This document shows, in pieces, positions 42,486 to 50,212 of a stretch of 58,620 nt of DNA; positions within the stretch are counted from its first letter, which is position 1, and every line of letters starts with the position of its first letter. This DNA is from Clostridiales bacterium (lineage in GTDB: Bacteria; Bacillota; Clostridia; Oscillospirales; CAG-272), in NCBI GenBank assembly GCA_022791195.1, contig JAAVYP010000044.1, forward strand, positions 1 to 58,620, in the 5' to 3' direction. The notes beneath the pieces are model-generated. The model ran no database searches. It was not told where the DNA came from and saw nothing but the letters and a program-made list of their open reading frames with translations. Position numbers and translations under genes: made by a program.

Positions 42486-43424
42486 TTGTTGATCGCTGTG
42501 ATTGTTTTGTTGATACTTTTGCTTTTTCTGGCCCTTGGCGGCTTGGTTGCCTTTTTGTGTGCTTGTCTGCGGCGGGATCGATATCTTGAATCAGGCTTTC
42601 TCGCGGCTGATAACCCGAAATATGCCTATGTGCAGTCATGCATGCAAGCACAGGCCGAACTGCAAAACAGCCCGCATGAAGATGTCTGGCTCACCTCTTT
42701 TGACGGCAAAAAACTGCACGGTGTTTTGTTCCCGAATGGCCAACGCGAGCGGTTTGTTCTCATGATGCATGGCTATCATTCCTGCCCGGCGTATGATTTT
42801 GGTAAGCTTGCTCGTTTTTATGAAAGCCTCGGCTATGGTCTTCTCTTGGTGACCCAGCGCGCTCACCGGGAAAGCGAGGGCCGCCTTATCACTTATGGCG
42901 GGAAAGAACAATATGATTGCCTTTTCTTTTGCCGCCATCTTGCCGCCCGTTATCCGGCATGCAAAATCATCTTGCATGGTATCTCGATGGGCGGGGCCAC
43001 GGTCATGCTGGCCGGTGCGTTAGACCTGCCGGTGCATGTAAAAGGATTGATTGATGACTGCGGCTATTCTTCCGCCTTTGATGAAATTGCCTATACGGCA
43101 AGACAGCGCATGCACCTGCCCGTCATCGCGGTGCGCGCAGCGAACTTGTTTTCGCGCCTGCTGACGGGCGTTTGCTGGCATAACGTGTCGGTGCCGGAGG
43201 CCGTGCGCCGAAACACACTGCCCAAACTGTTCATTCACGGCGAGGAAGATGGGTTGGTGCCCTATGAAATGGGCCTTGCCAATTACAAGGCAGCGGCGGG
43301 AGAAAAGACGTTTATTTCGGTGCCCCGGGCAGGGCATGCGGCGGCGCATCTGACAGATCCGGAAAAAGTCGAAAAGGCGCTGCGTGTATTTACCGAAACC
43401 GTGTTTGCAAAAACGGGAGAATAG
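42486..43424 (+). CDS. Membrane-anchored alpha/beta hydrolase
   Basis: About 312 aa: one N-terminal membrane helix (residues about 1-28), then an alpha/beta hydrolase domain. The nucleophile elbow is HGISMGG (Ser near 164), the acid lies in HGEEDGLVP (near 251), and His in RAGHAAAH. The oxyanion region is MMHGYHS. It resembles the YqkD/prolyl-oligopeptidase-like esterases common in Firmicutes. No ATG is close to the start; TTG 42486, 6 nt after GAGG, is the best guess. Substrate unknown. Confidence 0.83.
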   Translation: MLIAVIVLLILLLFLALGGLVAFLCACLRRDRYLESGFLAADNPKYAYVQSCMQAQAELQNSPHEDVWLTSFDGKKLHGVLFPNGQRERFVLMMHGYHSCPAYDFGKLARFYESLGYGLLLVTQRAHRESEGRLITYGGKEQYDCLFFCRHLAARYPACKIILHGISMGGATVMLAGALDLPVHVKGLIDDCGYSSAFDEIAYTARQRMHLPVIAVRAANLFSRLLTGVCWHNVSVPEAVRRNTLPKLFIHGEEDGLVPYEMGLANYKAAAGEKTFISVPRAGHAAAHLTDPEKVEKALRVFTETVFAKTGE

Positions 43425-43440
43425 GGGGTGAAGCCTGTAT

Positions 43441-43465
43441 CCCTTTTACCTTTCGTGTTGATAAA
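43441..43465 (+). repeat. Left arm of a 25-bp perfect inverted repeat around the lipoprotein gene
   Basis: The first bases are CCCTTTTACCTTTCGTG. Its exact reverse complement is at 44344-44368, on the other side of the AT-rich lipoprotein gene, giving a unit of 928 bp. Confidence 0.9.
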
Positions 43466-43500
43466 TGCCTGAGATAAAATTCTTCGTCGAAATGACTGAA

Positions 43501-43532
43501 CGGGCAGCTACCACAATACGGATAGCTGCCCG
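43501..43532. other. Hairpin downstream of the lipoprotein gene
   Basis: CGGGCAGCTA pairs with TAGCTGCCCG around a 12-nt loop. It lacks a T-run in the minus direction, so a terminator role for the lipoprotein mRNA is possible but not clear. Confidence 0.5.
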
Positions 43533-43568
43533 CCAAATCGGAAGTTAACTCGCAAGCTATTGAGGCTC

Positions 43569-44234
43569 CTATTCGTAATTTTGTTGAGTAATATTTAGTA
43601 TCACTTGATTTCCCTCAAAATCAAGCGTGCCCATAAAATCCTTCGTCTTGATTGTAAAATTAACAAAATCATCCATATCAAGAGTGGCGCTGTTCACACA
43701 TAAGTCACCAGAATTATTTACAGTTAGTATCATATCAGAATTAAGTAAGGCATCGTCCTCAAACACATGTATTTCTTTATTGATAGGTTCAAAATATCCA
43801 ACATGCGAACGATGTAAACCAGACCCATATGAAAAGGTATAATATAATTCGTATGTTCCATCTTTATTCAAGTCTGCAAGGGCCATACTTGTAATGCCGA
43901 ACCCTCCAGAACATGTACCAATACTGTAAATTTCGCCGTCATACATGATAAATGACTCGGTGGAACTGCTGTACTTAAAAATAGAGTAATCGGAATTGTC
44001 TGCTACGAAATCAGGCGTTATATTATAGCATTCATCTGTATCATAGTATGTCGTAAAGCCCTCCATTTTTTCGAGAAAGTCAGAAACTTGCGTATCAGAC
44101 GATGTTATTGTCAATTCGGATTCCGGTGCAAGAGTATCAAGAGCTGTTTTTTCTGAAATCGGACTTGTAGAACAAGCTGATAAACTTATCGTAATGCAAA
44201 ATGCCAGACAAATTATGCTTTGTACTTTTTTCAT
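43569..44234 (-). CDS. AT-rich lipoprotein of unknown function
   Basis: The 221-aa protein has a lipoprotein signal peptide (MKKVQSIICLAFCITISLSA) and lipidation Cys21, then an acidic, Asp/Ser/Tyr-rich extracytoplasmic domain without a motif I recognise. Phrases such as ALADLNKDGTYELYYTFSYG resemble FG-GAP/EF-like DxNxDG loops, so calcium binding is possible. ATG 44234 is chosen because GGAGGG lies 7 nt upstream. Base composition is clearly richer in A+T than that of the neighbours, and the gene lies between perfect inverted repeats; both suggest recent transfer. Confidence 0.75.
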   Translation of the reverse strand: MKKVQSIICLAFCITISLSACSTSPISEKTALDTLAPESELTITSSDTQVSDFLEKMEGFTTYYDTDECYNITPDFVADNSDYSIFKYSSSTESFIMYDGEIYSIGTCSGGFGITSMALADLNKDGTYELYYTFSYGSGLHRSHVGYFEPINKEIHVFEDDALLNSDMILTVNNSGDLCVNSATLDMDDFVNFTIKTKDFMGTLDFEGNQVILNITQQNYE

Positions 44235-44286
44235 TAAGTTTCCCTCCAAACATCAAAACTGGAATTTCCCTATTTTCTACACTTTT

Positions 44287-44315
44287 AGTATATTACATCA
44301 AACTGTTCCTGGCAA
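44287..44315 (-). promoter_or_regulatory. Promoter of the lipoprotein gene, inside a repeat
   Basis: On the minus strand TTGCCA (complement of 44310-44315) and TATACT (complement of 44287-44292) are 17 bp apart. The segment from 44368 down to about 44285 resembles 58193-58274, which carries a promoter at the same place. Confidence 0.65.
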
Positions 44316-44343
44316 GGTTTTTGTTGAAATTGCCAGAGATTCT

Positions 44344-44368
44344 TTTATCAACACGAAAGGTAAAAGGG
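44344..44368 (-). repeat. Right arm of the 25-bp inverted repeat
   Basis: Exact reverse complement of 43441-43465. Unlike the left arm, it continues inward as the promoter-bearing repeat shared with 58193-58274. Confidence 0.9.
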
Positions 44369-44385
44369 ACAAGCCTGTTTGCGCA

Positions 44386-44415
44386 TTGACTTTCCCGATT
44401 GGTTTGATGTATAAT
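44386..44415 (+). promoter_or_regulatory. Promoter of proS
   Basis: TTGACT (44386-44391) and TATAAT (44410-44415) are 18 bp apart. Confidence 0.78.
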
Positions 44416-44473
44416 AAAAAAATCAAAGGCTTTTTGTGATTATAGATATTTTTTATAAAAGAGAGGATTCATC

Positions 44474-46195
44474 ATGAAGGTTTCCGCACTGCTGGGACAG
44501 CGTTTTAAAGAAGCACCCTCTGACTGCGTGATTGAAAGTCACGCCTTAATGGCGCGCGGGGGGTATATGAAGTATATGGCCAACGGCATTTTTTCGTTAT
44601 ATATGCCGGGCAAGCGCATTATGAAAAAGATCGAGGCGATTTTACGAGACGAGATGGACCGTATCGACGGCCAAGAGGTGACTTTTCCGGTGGTGATGCC
44701 TGCTTCGCTGTGGATGAGTTCGGGACGGTATGATTCCATCGGCAGCGAGATGGCGCGCTTTGCGGACCGCAGCGGCAACAAAATGGTGTTAGGCATGACG
44801 CATGAGGAAGCAGCGGTTCATTTGGCCAAGGACACGGCGGTGTCTTACACCGACTATCCTTTTATGATTTACCAAATTCAAACAAAATTCAGGGACGAGC
44901 CTCGCTCCCGCGGCGGTTTAATTCGCGTGCGCGAATTTACCATGAAGGATGCTTATTCTTTCCATACCTCTAAAGAGGATATGGCGGCTTATTATGATCG
45001 CTGTTTTCACGCGTATGAGCGCATTTTCAAGCGGGTGGGCGCGAAAAATGTGATCGATGTGCAGAGTGATTCGGGCATGATGGGCGGCAGCCTTTCGCAC
45101 GAATTTATGCTCCTGACCGAAATTGGCGAGGATACCCTGGCGGTATGCAGCGCTTGTGATTATCGGGCTAATATGGAGGCCGCCGCCTGTATTGTGGAAA
45201 ATCAAAAGGGTGAAAGCGCGCCGCTTGAAAAGGTACATACGCCGAACTGCAAGACGATTGATGAGCTGCAGGCATTTTTGCATATCGACAGCAAATCGCT
45301 TGCCAAGGCGGTGGTCTATCAGAAAAACAGCGACAATTCCTATATCGTCGTGTTTGTTAGAGGCGATTTGGATGTCAATGAAACCAAGCTGCGCAATGCG
45401 GTGGGCGAACCCATTTATCCGGCTGTTATTACCGAAGAAAGCGGCATCGTGGCCGGCTTTATCGGCCCGGTAGGACTGACGAAAAACGCTCAGGTGATTA
45501 TCGACCGTTCCCTGCAGGGGGCAGGGCCGCTGGTCTGTGGGGCAAACGAGGTGGATTATCACTATACCGGTCTTGATCTTGAGCGGGATGTGGCGTCGCC
45601 TGTCTATGTGGATGTAGCAAAGACTTATGAGGGGGCCATCTGTCCGAAATGCGGCCGTCCGGCCATTACCTTGAAACGGGGCATTGAGATTGGAAACATC
45701 TTCCAGCTTGGCACGAAATATACCGAGAGCATGGACATGACTTATTTGGATAAAGACGGCGTGGCCAAACATCCGATCATGGCTTGTTACGGCATTGGCG
45801 TGGGGCGCCTTGCGGCTTCGATTTGCCAGGAAAGCCACGATGATTACGGACCGATTTGGCCAATGTCCATTGCCCCCTGGCAGATAGAAATCTGCAATCT
45901 GCGGGCGGATGATGAAACGGTCAACCAAACAGCTATTGCCTTGTATGAAGAGCTGACGGCGGCCGGTATTGAAGTGCTGTACGATGACCGGGATATCCGG
46001 CCGGGCGCTATGTTTGCCGACGCTGATTTGTTCGGCATCCCGATTCGGGTGGTGGTCAGCCCCAAAACCTGTGCAAGAGGGGTTGTGGAAGTCTCGTTCC
46101 GGGACAAATCCTTCAAAGGGGATGTCGAAAAGGGCGATTGTGTTAAAACGCTTGTGCAAATGGTCGAAGAGCAGCTTGCGCGCTATCGGGCGTAA
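44474..46195 (+). CDS. proS: Prolyl-tRNA synthetase, bacterial type with editing insertion
   Basis: The 573-aa class II synthetase charges tRNA-Pro. Motif 2 region FRDEPRSRGGLIRVREFTMKDAYSFH (first part near residue 138), an INS editing domain between about residues 225 and 395, motif 3 MACYGIGVGRLAA (near 437) and a C-terminal anticodon-binding domain are all in place. This is the prokaryotic ProS with an editing domain, which clears mischarged Ala-tRNA-Pro. AGAGGA precedes the ATG. It is monocistronic with its own promoter and terminator. Confidence 0.97.
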   Translation: MKVSALLGQRFKEAPSDCVIESHALMARGGYMKYMANGIFSLYMPGKRIMKKIEAILRDEMDRIDGQEVTFPVVMPASLWMSSGRYDSIGSEMARFADRSGNKMVLGMTHEEAAVHLAKDTAVSYTDYPFMIYQIQTKFRDEPRSRGGLIRVREFTMKDAYSFHTSKEDMAAYYDRCFHAYERIFKRVGAKNVIDVQSDSGMMGGSLSHEFMLLTEIGEDTLAVCSACDYRANMEAAACIVENQKGESAPLEKVHTPNCKTIDELQAFLHIDSKSLAKAVVYQKNSDNSYIVVFVRGDLDVNETKLRNAVGEPIYPAVITEESGIVAGFIGPVGLTKNAQVIIDRSLQGAGPLVCGANEVDYHYTGLDLERDVASPVYVDVAKTYEGAICPKCGRPAITLKRGIEIGNIFQLGTKYTESMDMTYLDKDGVAKHPIMACYGIGVGRLAASICQESHDDYGPIWPMSIAPWQIEICNLRADDETVNQTAIALYEELTAAGIEVLYDDRDIRPGAMFADADLFGIPIRVVVSPKTCARGVVEVSFRDKSFKGDVEKGDCVKTLVQMVEEQLARYRA

Positions 46196-46206
46196 AAGAG
46201 CAGACA

Positions 46207-46239
46207 AAAACGCTGAAACCGGATTGGGTTCGGCGTTTT
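46207..46239 (+). terminator. Terminator after proS
   Basis: AAAACGCTGAA (46207-46217) pairs with TTCGGCGTTTT (46229-46239), followed by TT. Confidence 0.85.
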
Positions 46240-46396
46240 TTGATGATGTGTATGGGAAGTTGTTCTTGACAAGCTGACCTGATTATTTGTTGGCACAGCC
46301 GACCGCCACAAGCAAATTTTCATTTAGTTTGCTAGTTGCAAAATGAGGTTTTTGTTGTGGACTTGTTGTGTTTAAATAAGAAAGAGGTGAAAAACG

Positions 46397-47056
46397 GTGT
46401 TTGAAAATCTGTTTTTGCGTAAAAAAGCGATTCCTGAAAAGCTGATATCCTTTGGCTTTGTCAAAAAGGGAAGCCAATATCAATATGAAACAATGATCAT
46501 GGACGACGATTTTCGTCTGGTCATTTCGATTGACCAAACCGGTGTACCAGACACTACGCTGACCGAGGCGGCCACGGGTGAGGCATATGTGTTATATAAA
46601 ACAAATGCGTCTGGTTTGTTTGTGGAGCAAATCAGAGCGGCTGTCGAAGAGGTTCTTTCATCGGTTGCCGAACACTGCTATGAAGCAGCCGTTTTTAAAG
46701 CCGAGCAGTCTGTGCAGGTGATTGAATATGTCCGTAAAAAATATCATGATGAACCGGAATATCTGTGGGATCGGTTCCCGGATAACGCCGTGTGGCGGCG
46801 AAAGGACAATCAAAAATGGTATGGCGTGCTGTTAACGGTTGCACGCCGAAAGCTCGGCCTGCCGTCGGATGAAGTGGTTGAGATCATCGATTTTAGGGCC
46901 CAGCCCGATATGTTGGAAAAGCTGATTGACGGCAGACGCTATTATCCGGGATGGCATATGAATAAAAAGCATTGGGGCACGATCATATTAGATGGTTCTG
47001 TTTCGTTTGAAGAAATTTGCCGGCGAATTGATGAGAGTTATCTGTTGGCGAAATAA
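46397..47056 (+). CDS. MmcQ/YjbR family protein
   Basis: The 219-aa protein has a C-terminal half (residues about 115-219: FPDNAVWRRKDNQKWYGVLL, then PGWHMNKKHWGTIIL) that is the MmcQ/YjbR, CyaY-like double-wing fold. The N-terminal half (residues 1 to about 100) is an additional domain beginning MFENLFLRKKAIPEKLISFGF, also seen in longer Firmicutes members. Molecular role unknown; DNA binding has been proposed for the fold. Translation probably starts at GTG 46397, 9 nt after GAGG. Confidence 0.85.
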   Translation: MFENLFLRKKAIPEKLISFGFVKKGSQYQYETMIMDDDFRLVISIDQTGVPDTTLTEAATGEAYVLYKTNASGLFVEQIRAAVEEVLSSVAEHCYEAAVFKAEQSVQVIEYVRKKYHDEPEYLWDRFPDNAVWRRKDNQKWYGVLLTVARRKLGLPSDEVVEIIDFRAQPDMLEKLIDGRRYYPGWHMNKKHWGTIILDGSVSFEEICRRIDESYLLAK

Positions 47057-47073
47057 GGAGAAAAAGGCTAAAC

Positions 47074-47110
47074 AAAAGAGCAGACGCCATACCGGCGGCT
47101 GCTCTTTTTG
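47074..47110 (+). terminator. Terminator after the MmcQ/YjbR gene
   Basis: AAAAGAGCAG (47074-47083) pairs with CTGCTCTTTT (47099-47108), with an inner CGCC/GGCG pairing. It also faces the end of the convergent PHP gene. Confidence 0.85.
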
Positions 47111-47181
47111 GTTTAGAAAACGTATTTGTCGGCGGCGGCCCCGTGCTGTCAATCCGAAAAAATGCAAAGGGACGCTTGTTT

Positions 47182-48057
47182 TTATTTCAGACGAATGATG
47201 TTGCTAAAGGCCATTTTTCCGTCTTGGTCTGTTACCTCTGCGCGGATCCAGGCGCTTAGCTCTTTTGGCTTGTGGACTGCTTCGGTTAGATTGCTGCCCC
47301 GCATGATACGCGCCGGGTGATGGGAATCATCCGAAAAGAAAGCTATTTTTTGAACGGGTGAGCAAAGAACTTTGATTTCGTCTCCTTCTTTGGAAATGTG
47401 AATTTCGGGGCCTTGTGTGGCATAAAATTCGCCGTTCTTTATTTTTTGCAAAAGTTCTTTTGTTTCGGTTTTGCCGTCGGTCACATCCACCATAATCGAG
47501 GAAACGGTTTGGTCGCCTTCATAACGGTGCGCGTCATCAGCGGCGATCAGCGGCATAATGACGCCGGCGTTGGCAAGCAAATCAACAATGGCGCCTGAAT
47601 AGGCTCTGTCCGATTGAAAAAGCCCGGAAACGGTGTTGTAAATCTCGGTGGCGGCAAGTCCGTGCAGCGGTTTGACTTGTTCAACACTGTTGAGCGACCA
47701 GGCGGGATGAGCTAAAACAGCAATGCCGCCTGCTTCGTTAATTTGATCGATTATTGTTTGTGCATCCGCTTCGTGCGAAATGGCCGGATCATACGCTAAT
47801 CCCAAACCGACAATGTGAAAGACGCCTTTTTTGGTGTCGTTGCCGCCAATGTTGTATTCACAGCCTGCTATCGTGCGAAGACCCTCGATTTCCTTTTCCT
47901 GTGAGAGAATCCAATGGTCTGTCAGGGCGATTAAGTCGTATCCGGCGTCGCGGTAGCATACAGCAACTTCTTCGGGTGTTCGATGTCCGTCCGAACGGGT
48001 GGTGTGGGTGTGCAGGCCCAGTTTCATTCGCTTTTTTCCTAAAAGATCGGTGTACAT
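47182..48057 (-). CDS. PHP-domain metallophosphoesterase-like protein
   Basis: The 291-aa protein begins its PHP domain with KLGLHTHTTRSDGHRTPEE (HTH metal pair) and has ALTDHW (residue about 45), a GCEYN segment, VLAHPAW (near 125) and a DAHRYEG histidine (near 185). PHP proteins of this length are stand-alone phosphoesterases or related hydrolases. The C-terminal roughly 85 residues form a separate beta-rich part. ATG 48057 is chosen, with AAAGGAAAG just upstream. Substrate unknown. Confidence 0.87.
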   Translation of the reverse strand: MYTDLLGKKRMKLGLHTHTTRSDGHRTPEEVAVCYRDAGYDLIALTDHWILSQEKEIEGLRTIAGCEYNIGGNDTKKGVFHIVGLGLAYDPAISHEADAQTIIDQINEAGGIAVLAHPAWSLNSVEQVKPLHGLAATEIYNTVSGLFQSDRAYSGAIVDLLANAGVIMPLIAADDAHRYEGDQTVSSIMVDVTDGKTETKELLQKIKNGEFYATQGPEIHISKEGDEIKVLCSPVQKIAFFSDDSHHPARIMRGSNLTEAVHKPKELSAWIRAEVTDQDGKMAFSNIIRLK

Positions 48058-48231
48058 AATCTTTCCTTTCATTCAACAGCTGCCAAGTAATCAGTTGTGT
48101 TTTTTGTTATTATAGCACGATGAACATGCCTTTTTCAAGCGGCCCGGCCAAAGAAGAGCCTGTTTTTGGCGATTGCGTGCTGCGAAACAGCCTGTGCCAA
48201 GAAAATTGTCATATTTGTTAATATGCACCGA

Positions 48232-48260
48232 TTGACTTCGGCTTGTTTTTATGCTAAAAT
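48232..48260 (+). promoter_or_regulatory. Promoter of the aryl-acid operon
   Basis: TTGACT (48232-48237) and TAAAAT (48255-48260) are separated by 17 bp, about 300 nt before the first gene. Confidence 0.75.
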
Positions 48261-48266
48261 GAACAA

Positions 48267-48557
48267 AGAATTTTCATAAACAGGATATAGACTAAGATCG
48301 GGAAGGCGTGCTGCGGGTGTTTTCTCTTTTTGCCGGCTGATGGAGAGAAGAGAGGGGACTTTTGGTGCGTATCGTGAAGAAGTGTAAGCGCGCACCGACA
48401 GATAAGACCATATTGTGGATGCGGGCTGCTTTGGTGGGCCGCGAATTGATTTCGTCCTCTTGTAGCTGCTGCAAAGAGGGCTGTTCTTTTATGTAGTGAA
48501 TGGGCAAACGGTCGAATCACCCTGTTGCATGATGGCGCTTGGGCGCGGAGGAGCAAA
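48267..48557 (+). other. Long 5' leader without a gene
   Basis: About 290 nt lie between the start site and the ATG of the first ligase. Pairings seen include GGTGCG/CGCACC (about 48364-48398), a purine-rich GGAGAGAAGAGAGG facing TTTTCTCTTTTT, and later CTTGTAGCTGCTGCAAAG. No T-box, riboswitch or leader peptide was recognised. Confidence 0.5.
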
Positions 48558-50210
48558 ATGCCGATTACGGAATTGTTAGAAAAAAATGCAAGAAGCTGTC
48601 CGGATGATATTGCTTTAGTTGAAATTAATCCGGAGCTAATGGAGAAAACCCGTGAGAACTGGCGGGAATTTGAGTTAATTGAGCCGGCGCCCGAAGCGCC
48701 TCACCGCAAAGAAATGAGCTGGCGTGCGTTTGATGAAAGGGCCAATCAGTTGGCCAATCTTCTGCTGCAAAGAGGAGTTAAAAAGGGCGATAAAGTTGCT
48801 ATTTTGTTGATGAATTGCTTGGAATGGCTGCCCATCTATTTTGGGGTGCTGAAAACAGGCGCGCTGGCCGTTCCTTTTAATTATCGATATACCACAGATG
48901 AAATCGACTATTGCTTGCAGCTTGCAGAAGCAGACGGCATCTTGTTTGGCCCTGAATTTGTCGACCGGTTGGCGCCTCTGTGTACCCGAAAAGAGGCAAA
49001 AGAGATGAAATTTACCTTTTTTGTGGGAGAGGGGACGCCCGACTTTGCTGAATCGTATGATGAACTTGTTGGCCAGAGCAGTGTTTGCGCCCCGGCGGTT
49101 GAGCTGCATGATGATGACTTGGCGGCTATCTATTTCTCATCGGGCACAACCGGGTTTCCTAAAGCGATTCTGCATGCCCATCGGGCCTTGATGCATGCCT
49201 GCAAGACCGAGCAGGCCCACCACGGACAAACCAAAGAGGATGTGTTTTTGTGCATACCGCCGCTTTACCACACCGGCGCGAAAATGCACTGGTTCGGTTC
49301 TCTGCTCGCCGGCGGACGCAGCGTGCTGTTAAAAGGGGTAAAACCCGAGTGGATAATGGACACCGTGTCCAAGGAAAAATGCAGCATTGTGTGGCTGTTG
49401 GTGCCATGGGCGCAGGATTTGTTAGACGCGATTGAAAGCGGCCGGATTGCGCTTTCGGATTATGCCATTGATTCGTGGCGGCTGATGCATATCGGCGCGC
49501 AGCCGGTGCCGCCCTCTTTGATTAAACGGTGGAAAAAGGTGTTTCCGTCGCATCAGTACGATACCAATTACGGACTTTCTGAGTCAATCGGCCCGGGTTG
49601 TGTGCATTTAGGTGTTGACAATATCCATAAAGTAGGGGCGATTGGCAAAGCGGGCTATGGCTGGCAGACGAAGATTGTCGATGCCGAGCGAAATCCGGTG
49701 GCGCAGGGCCAGGTGGGCGAGCTTGCCGTAAAAGGGCCGGGCGTGATGCTTGGCTATTACAAGGATGAAAAAGCGACGAAAGAGTCGCTGGCGGACGGCT
49801 GGCTTTATACCGGCGATATGGCCGAAGAGGATGAGGATGGCTTCATTTATTTGGTAGACCGCAAAAAAGACGTTATTATTACAGGCGGCGAAAATCTTTA
49901 TCCAGTGCAGATTGAGGATTATCTGCGGAAAAACGAACATATCAGCGATGCCGCTGTGATTGGCCTGCCCGATGCGCGGCTGGGTGAAATTGCCGCGGCG
50001 ATTGTGCAGGTCAAAGAAGGGCATACCCTAAGCGAAGAAGAGTTTAACGCTTTTTGCGCGGGCCTGCCTCGCTATAAGCGGCCGCGCCGGGTGATTTTTG
50101 CCCATGTGCCGAGAAACGCGACCGGCAAAATTGAAAAACCCAAACTGCGTGAGCTCTATGGTGCAAAAGATGTGGTTGCACAGCAAAATGAAATAACGGA
50201 GGTTCATTAA
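48558..50210 (+). CDS. AMP-forming acyl-CoA ligase
   Basis: The 550-aa ANL-superfamily enzyme activates a carboxylic acid to its CoA thioester through an acyl-adenylate. The P-loop-like YFSSGTTGFPKAILH (near residue 194), YGLSES (near 345), the YTGDMAEED motif (near 415) and the C-terminal domain with the catalytic lysine in NATGKIEK (near 522) are complete. ATG 48558 follows GGAGGAG by 5 nt. It is the first gene of a run with iorA, iorB and a phenylacetate-CoA ligase, so an aryl acid is a likely substrate, but the acid is not readable from sequence. Confidence 0.9.
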   Translation: MPITELLEKNARSCPDDIALVEINPELMEKTRENWREFELIEPAPEAPHRKEMSWRAFDERANQLANLLLQRGVKKGDKVAILLMNCLEWLPIYFGVLKTGALAVPFNYRYTTDEIDYCLQLAEADGILFGPEFVDRLAPLCTRKEAKEMKFTFFVGEGTPDFAESYDELVGQSSVCAPAVELHDDDLAAIYFSSGTTGFPKAILHAHRALMHACKTEQAHHGQTKEDVFLCIPPLYHTGAKMHWFGSLLAGGRSVLLKGVKPEWIMDTVSKEKCSIVWLLVPWAQDLLDAIESGRIALSDYAIDSWRLMHIGAQPVPPSLIKRWKKVFPSHQYDTNYGLSESIGPGCVHLGVDNIHKVGAIGKAGYGWQTKIVDAERNPVAQGQVGELAVKGPGVMLGYYKDEKATKESLADGWLYTGDMAEEDEDGFIYLVDRKKDVIITGGENLYPVQIEDYLRKNEHISDAAVIGLPDARLGEIAAAIVQVKEGHTLSEEEFNAFCAGLPRYKRPRRVIFAHVPRNATGKIEKPKLRELYGAKDVVAQQNEITEVH

Positions 50211-50212
50211 AT

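Noticed and set aside
44194-44439. 81-aa plus-strand ORF over the lipoprotein promoter
   Set aside because: It runs through the inverted repeat and both promoters; it resembles the frame at 58106-58441 only because both read the same non-coding repeat.
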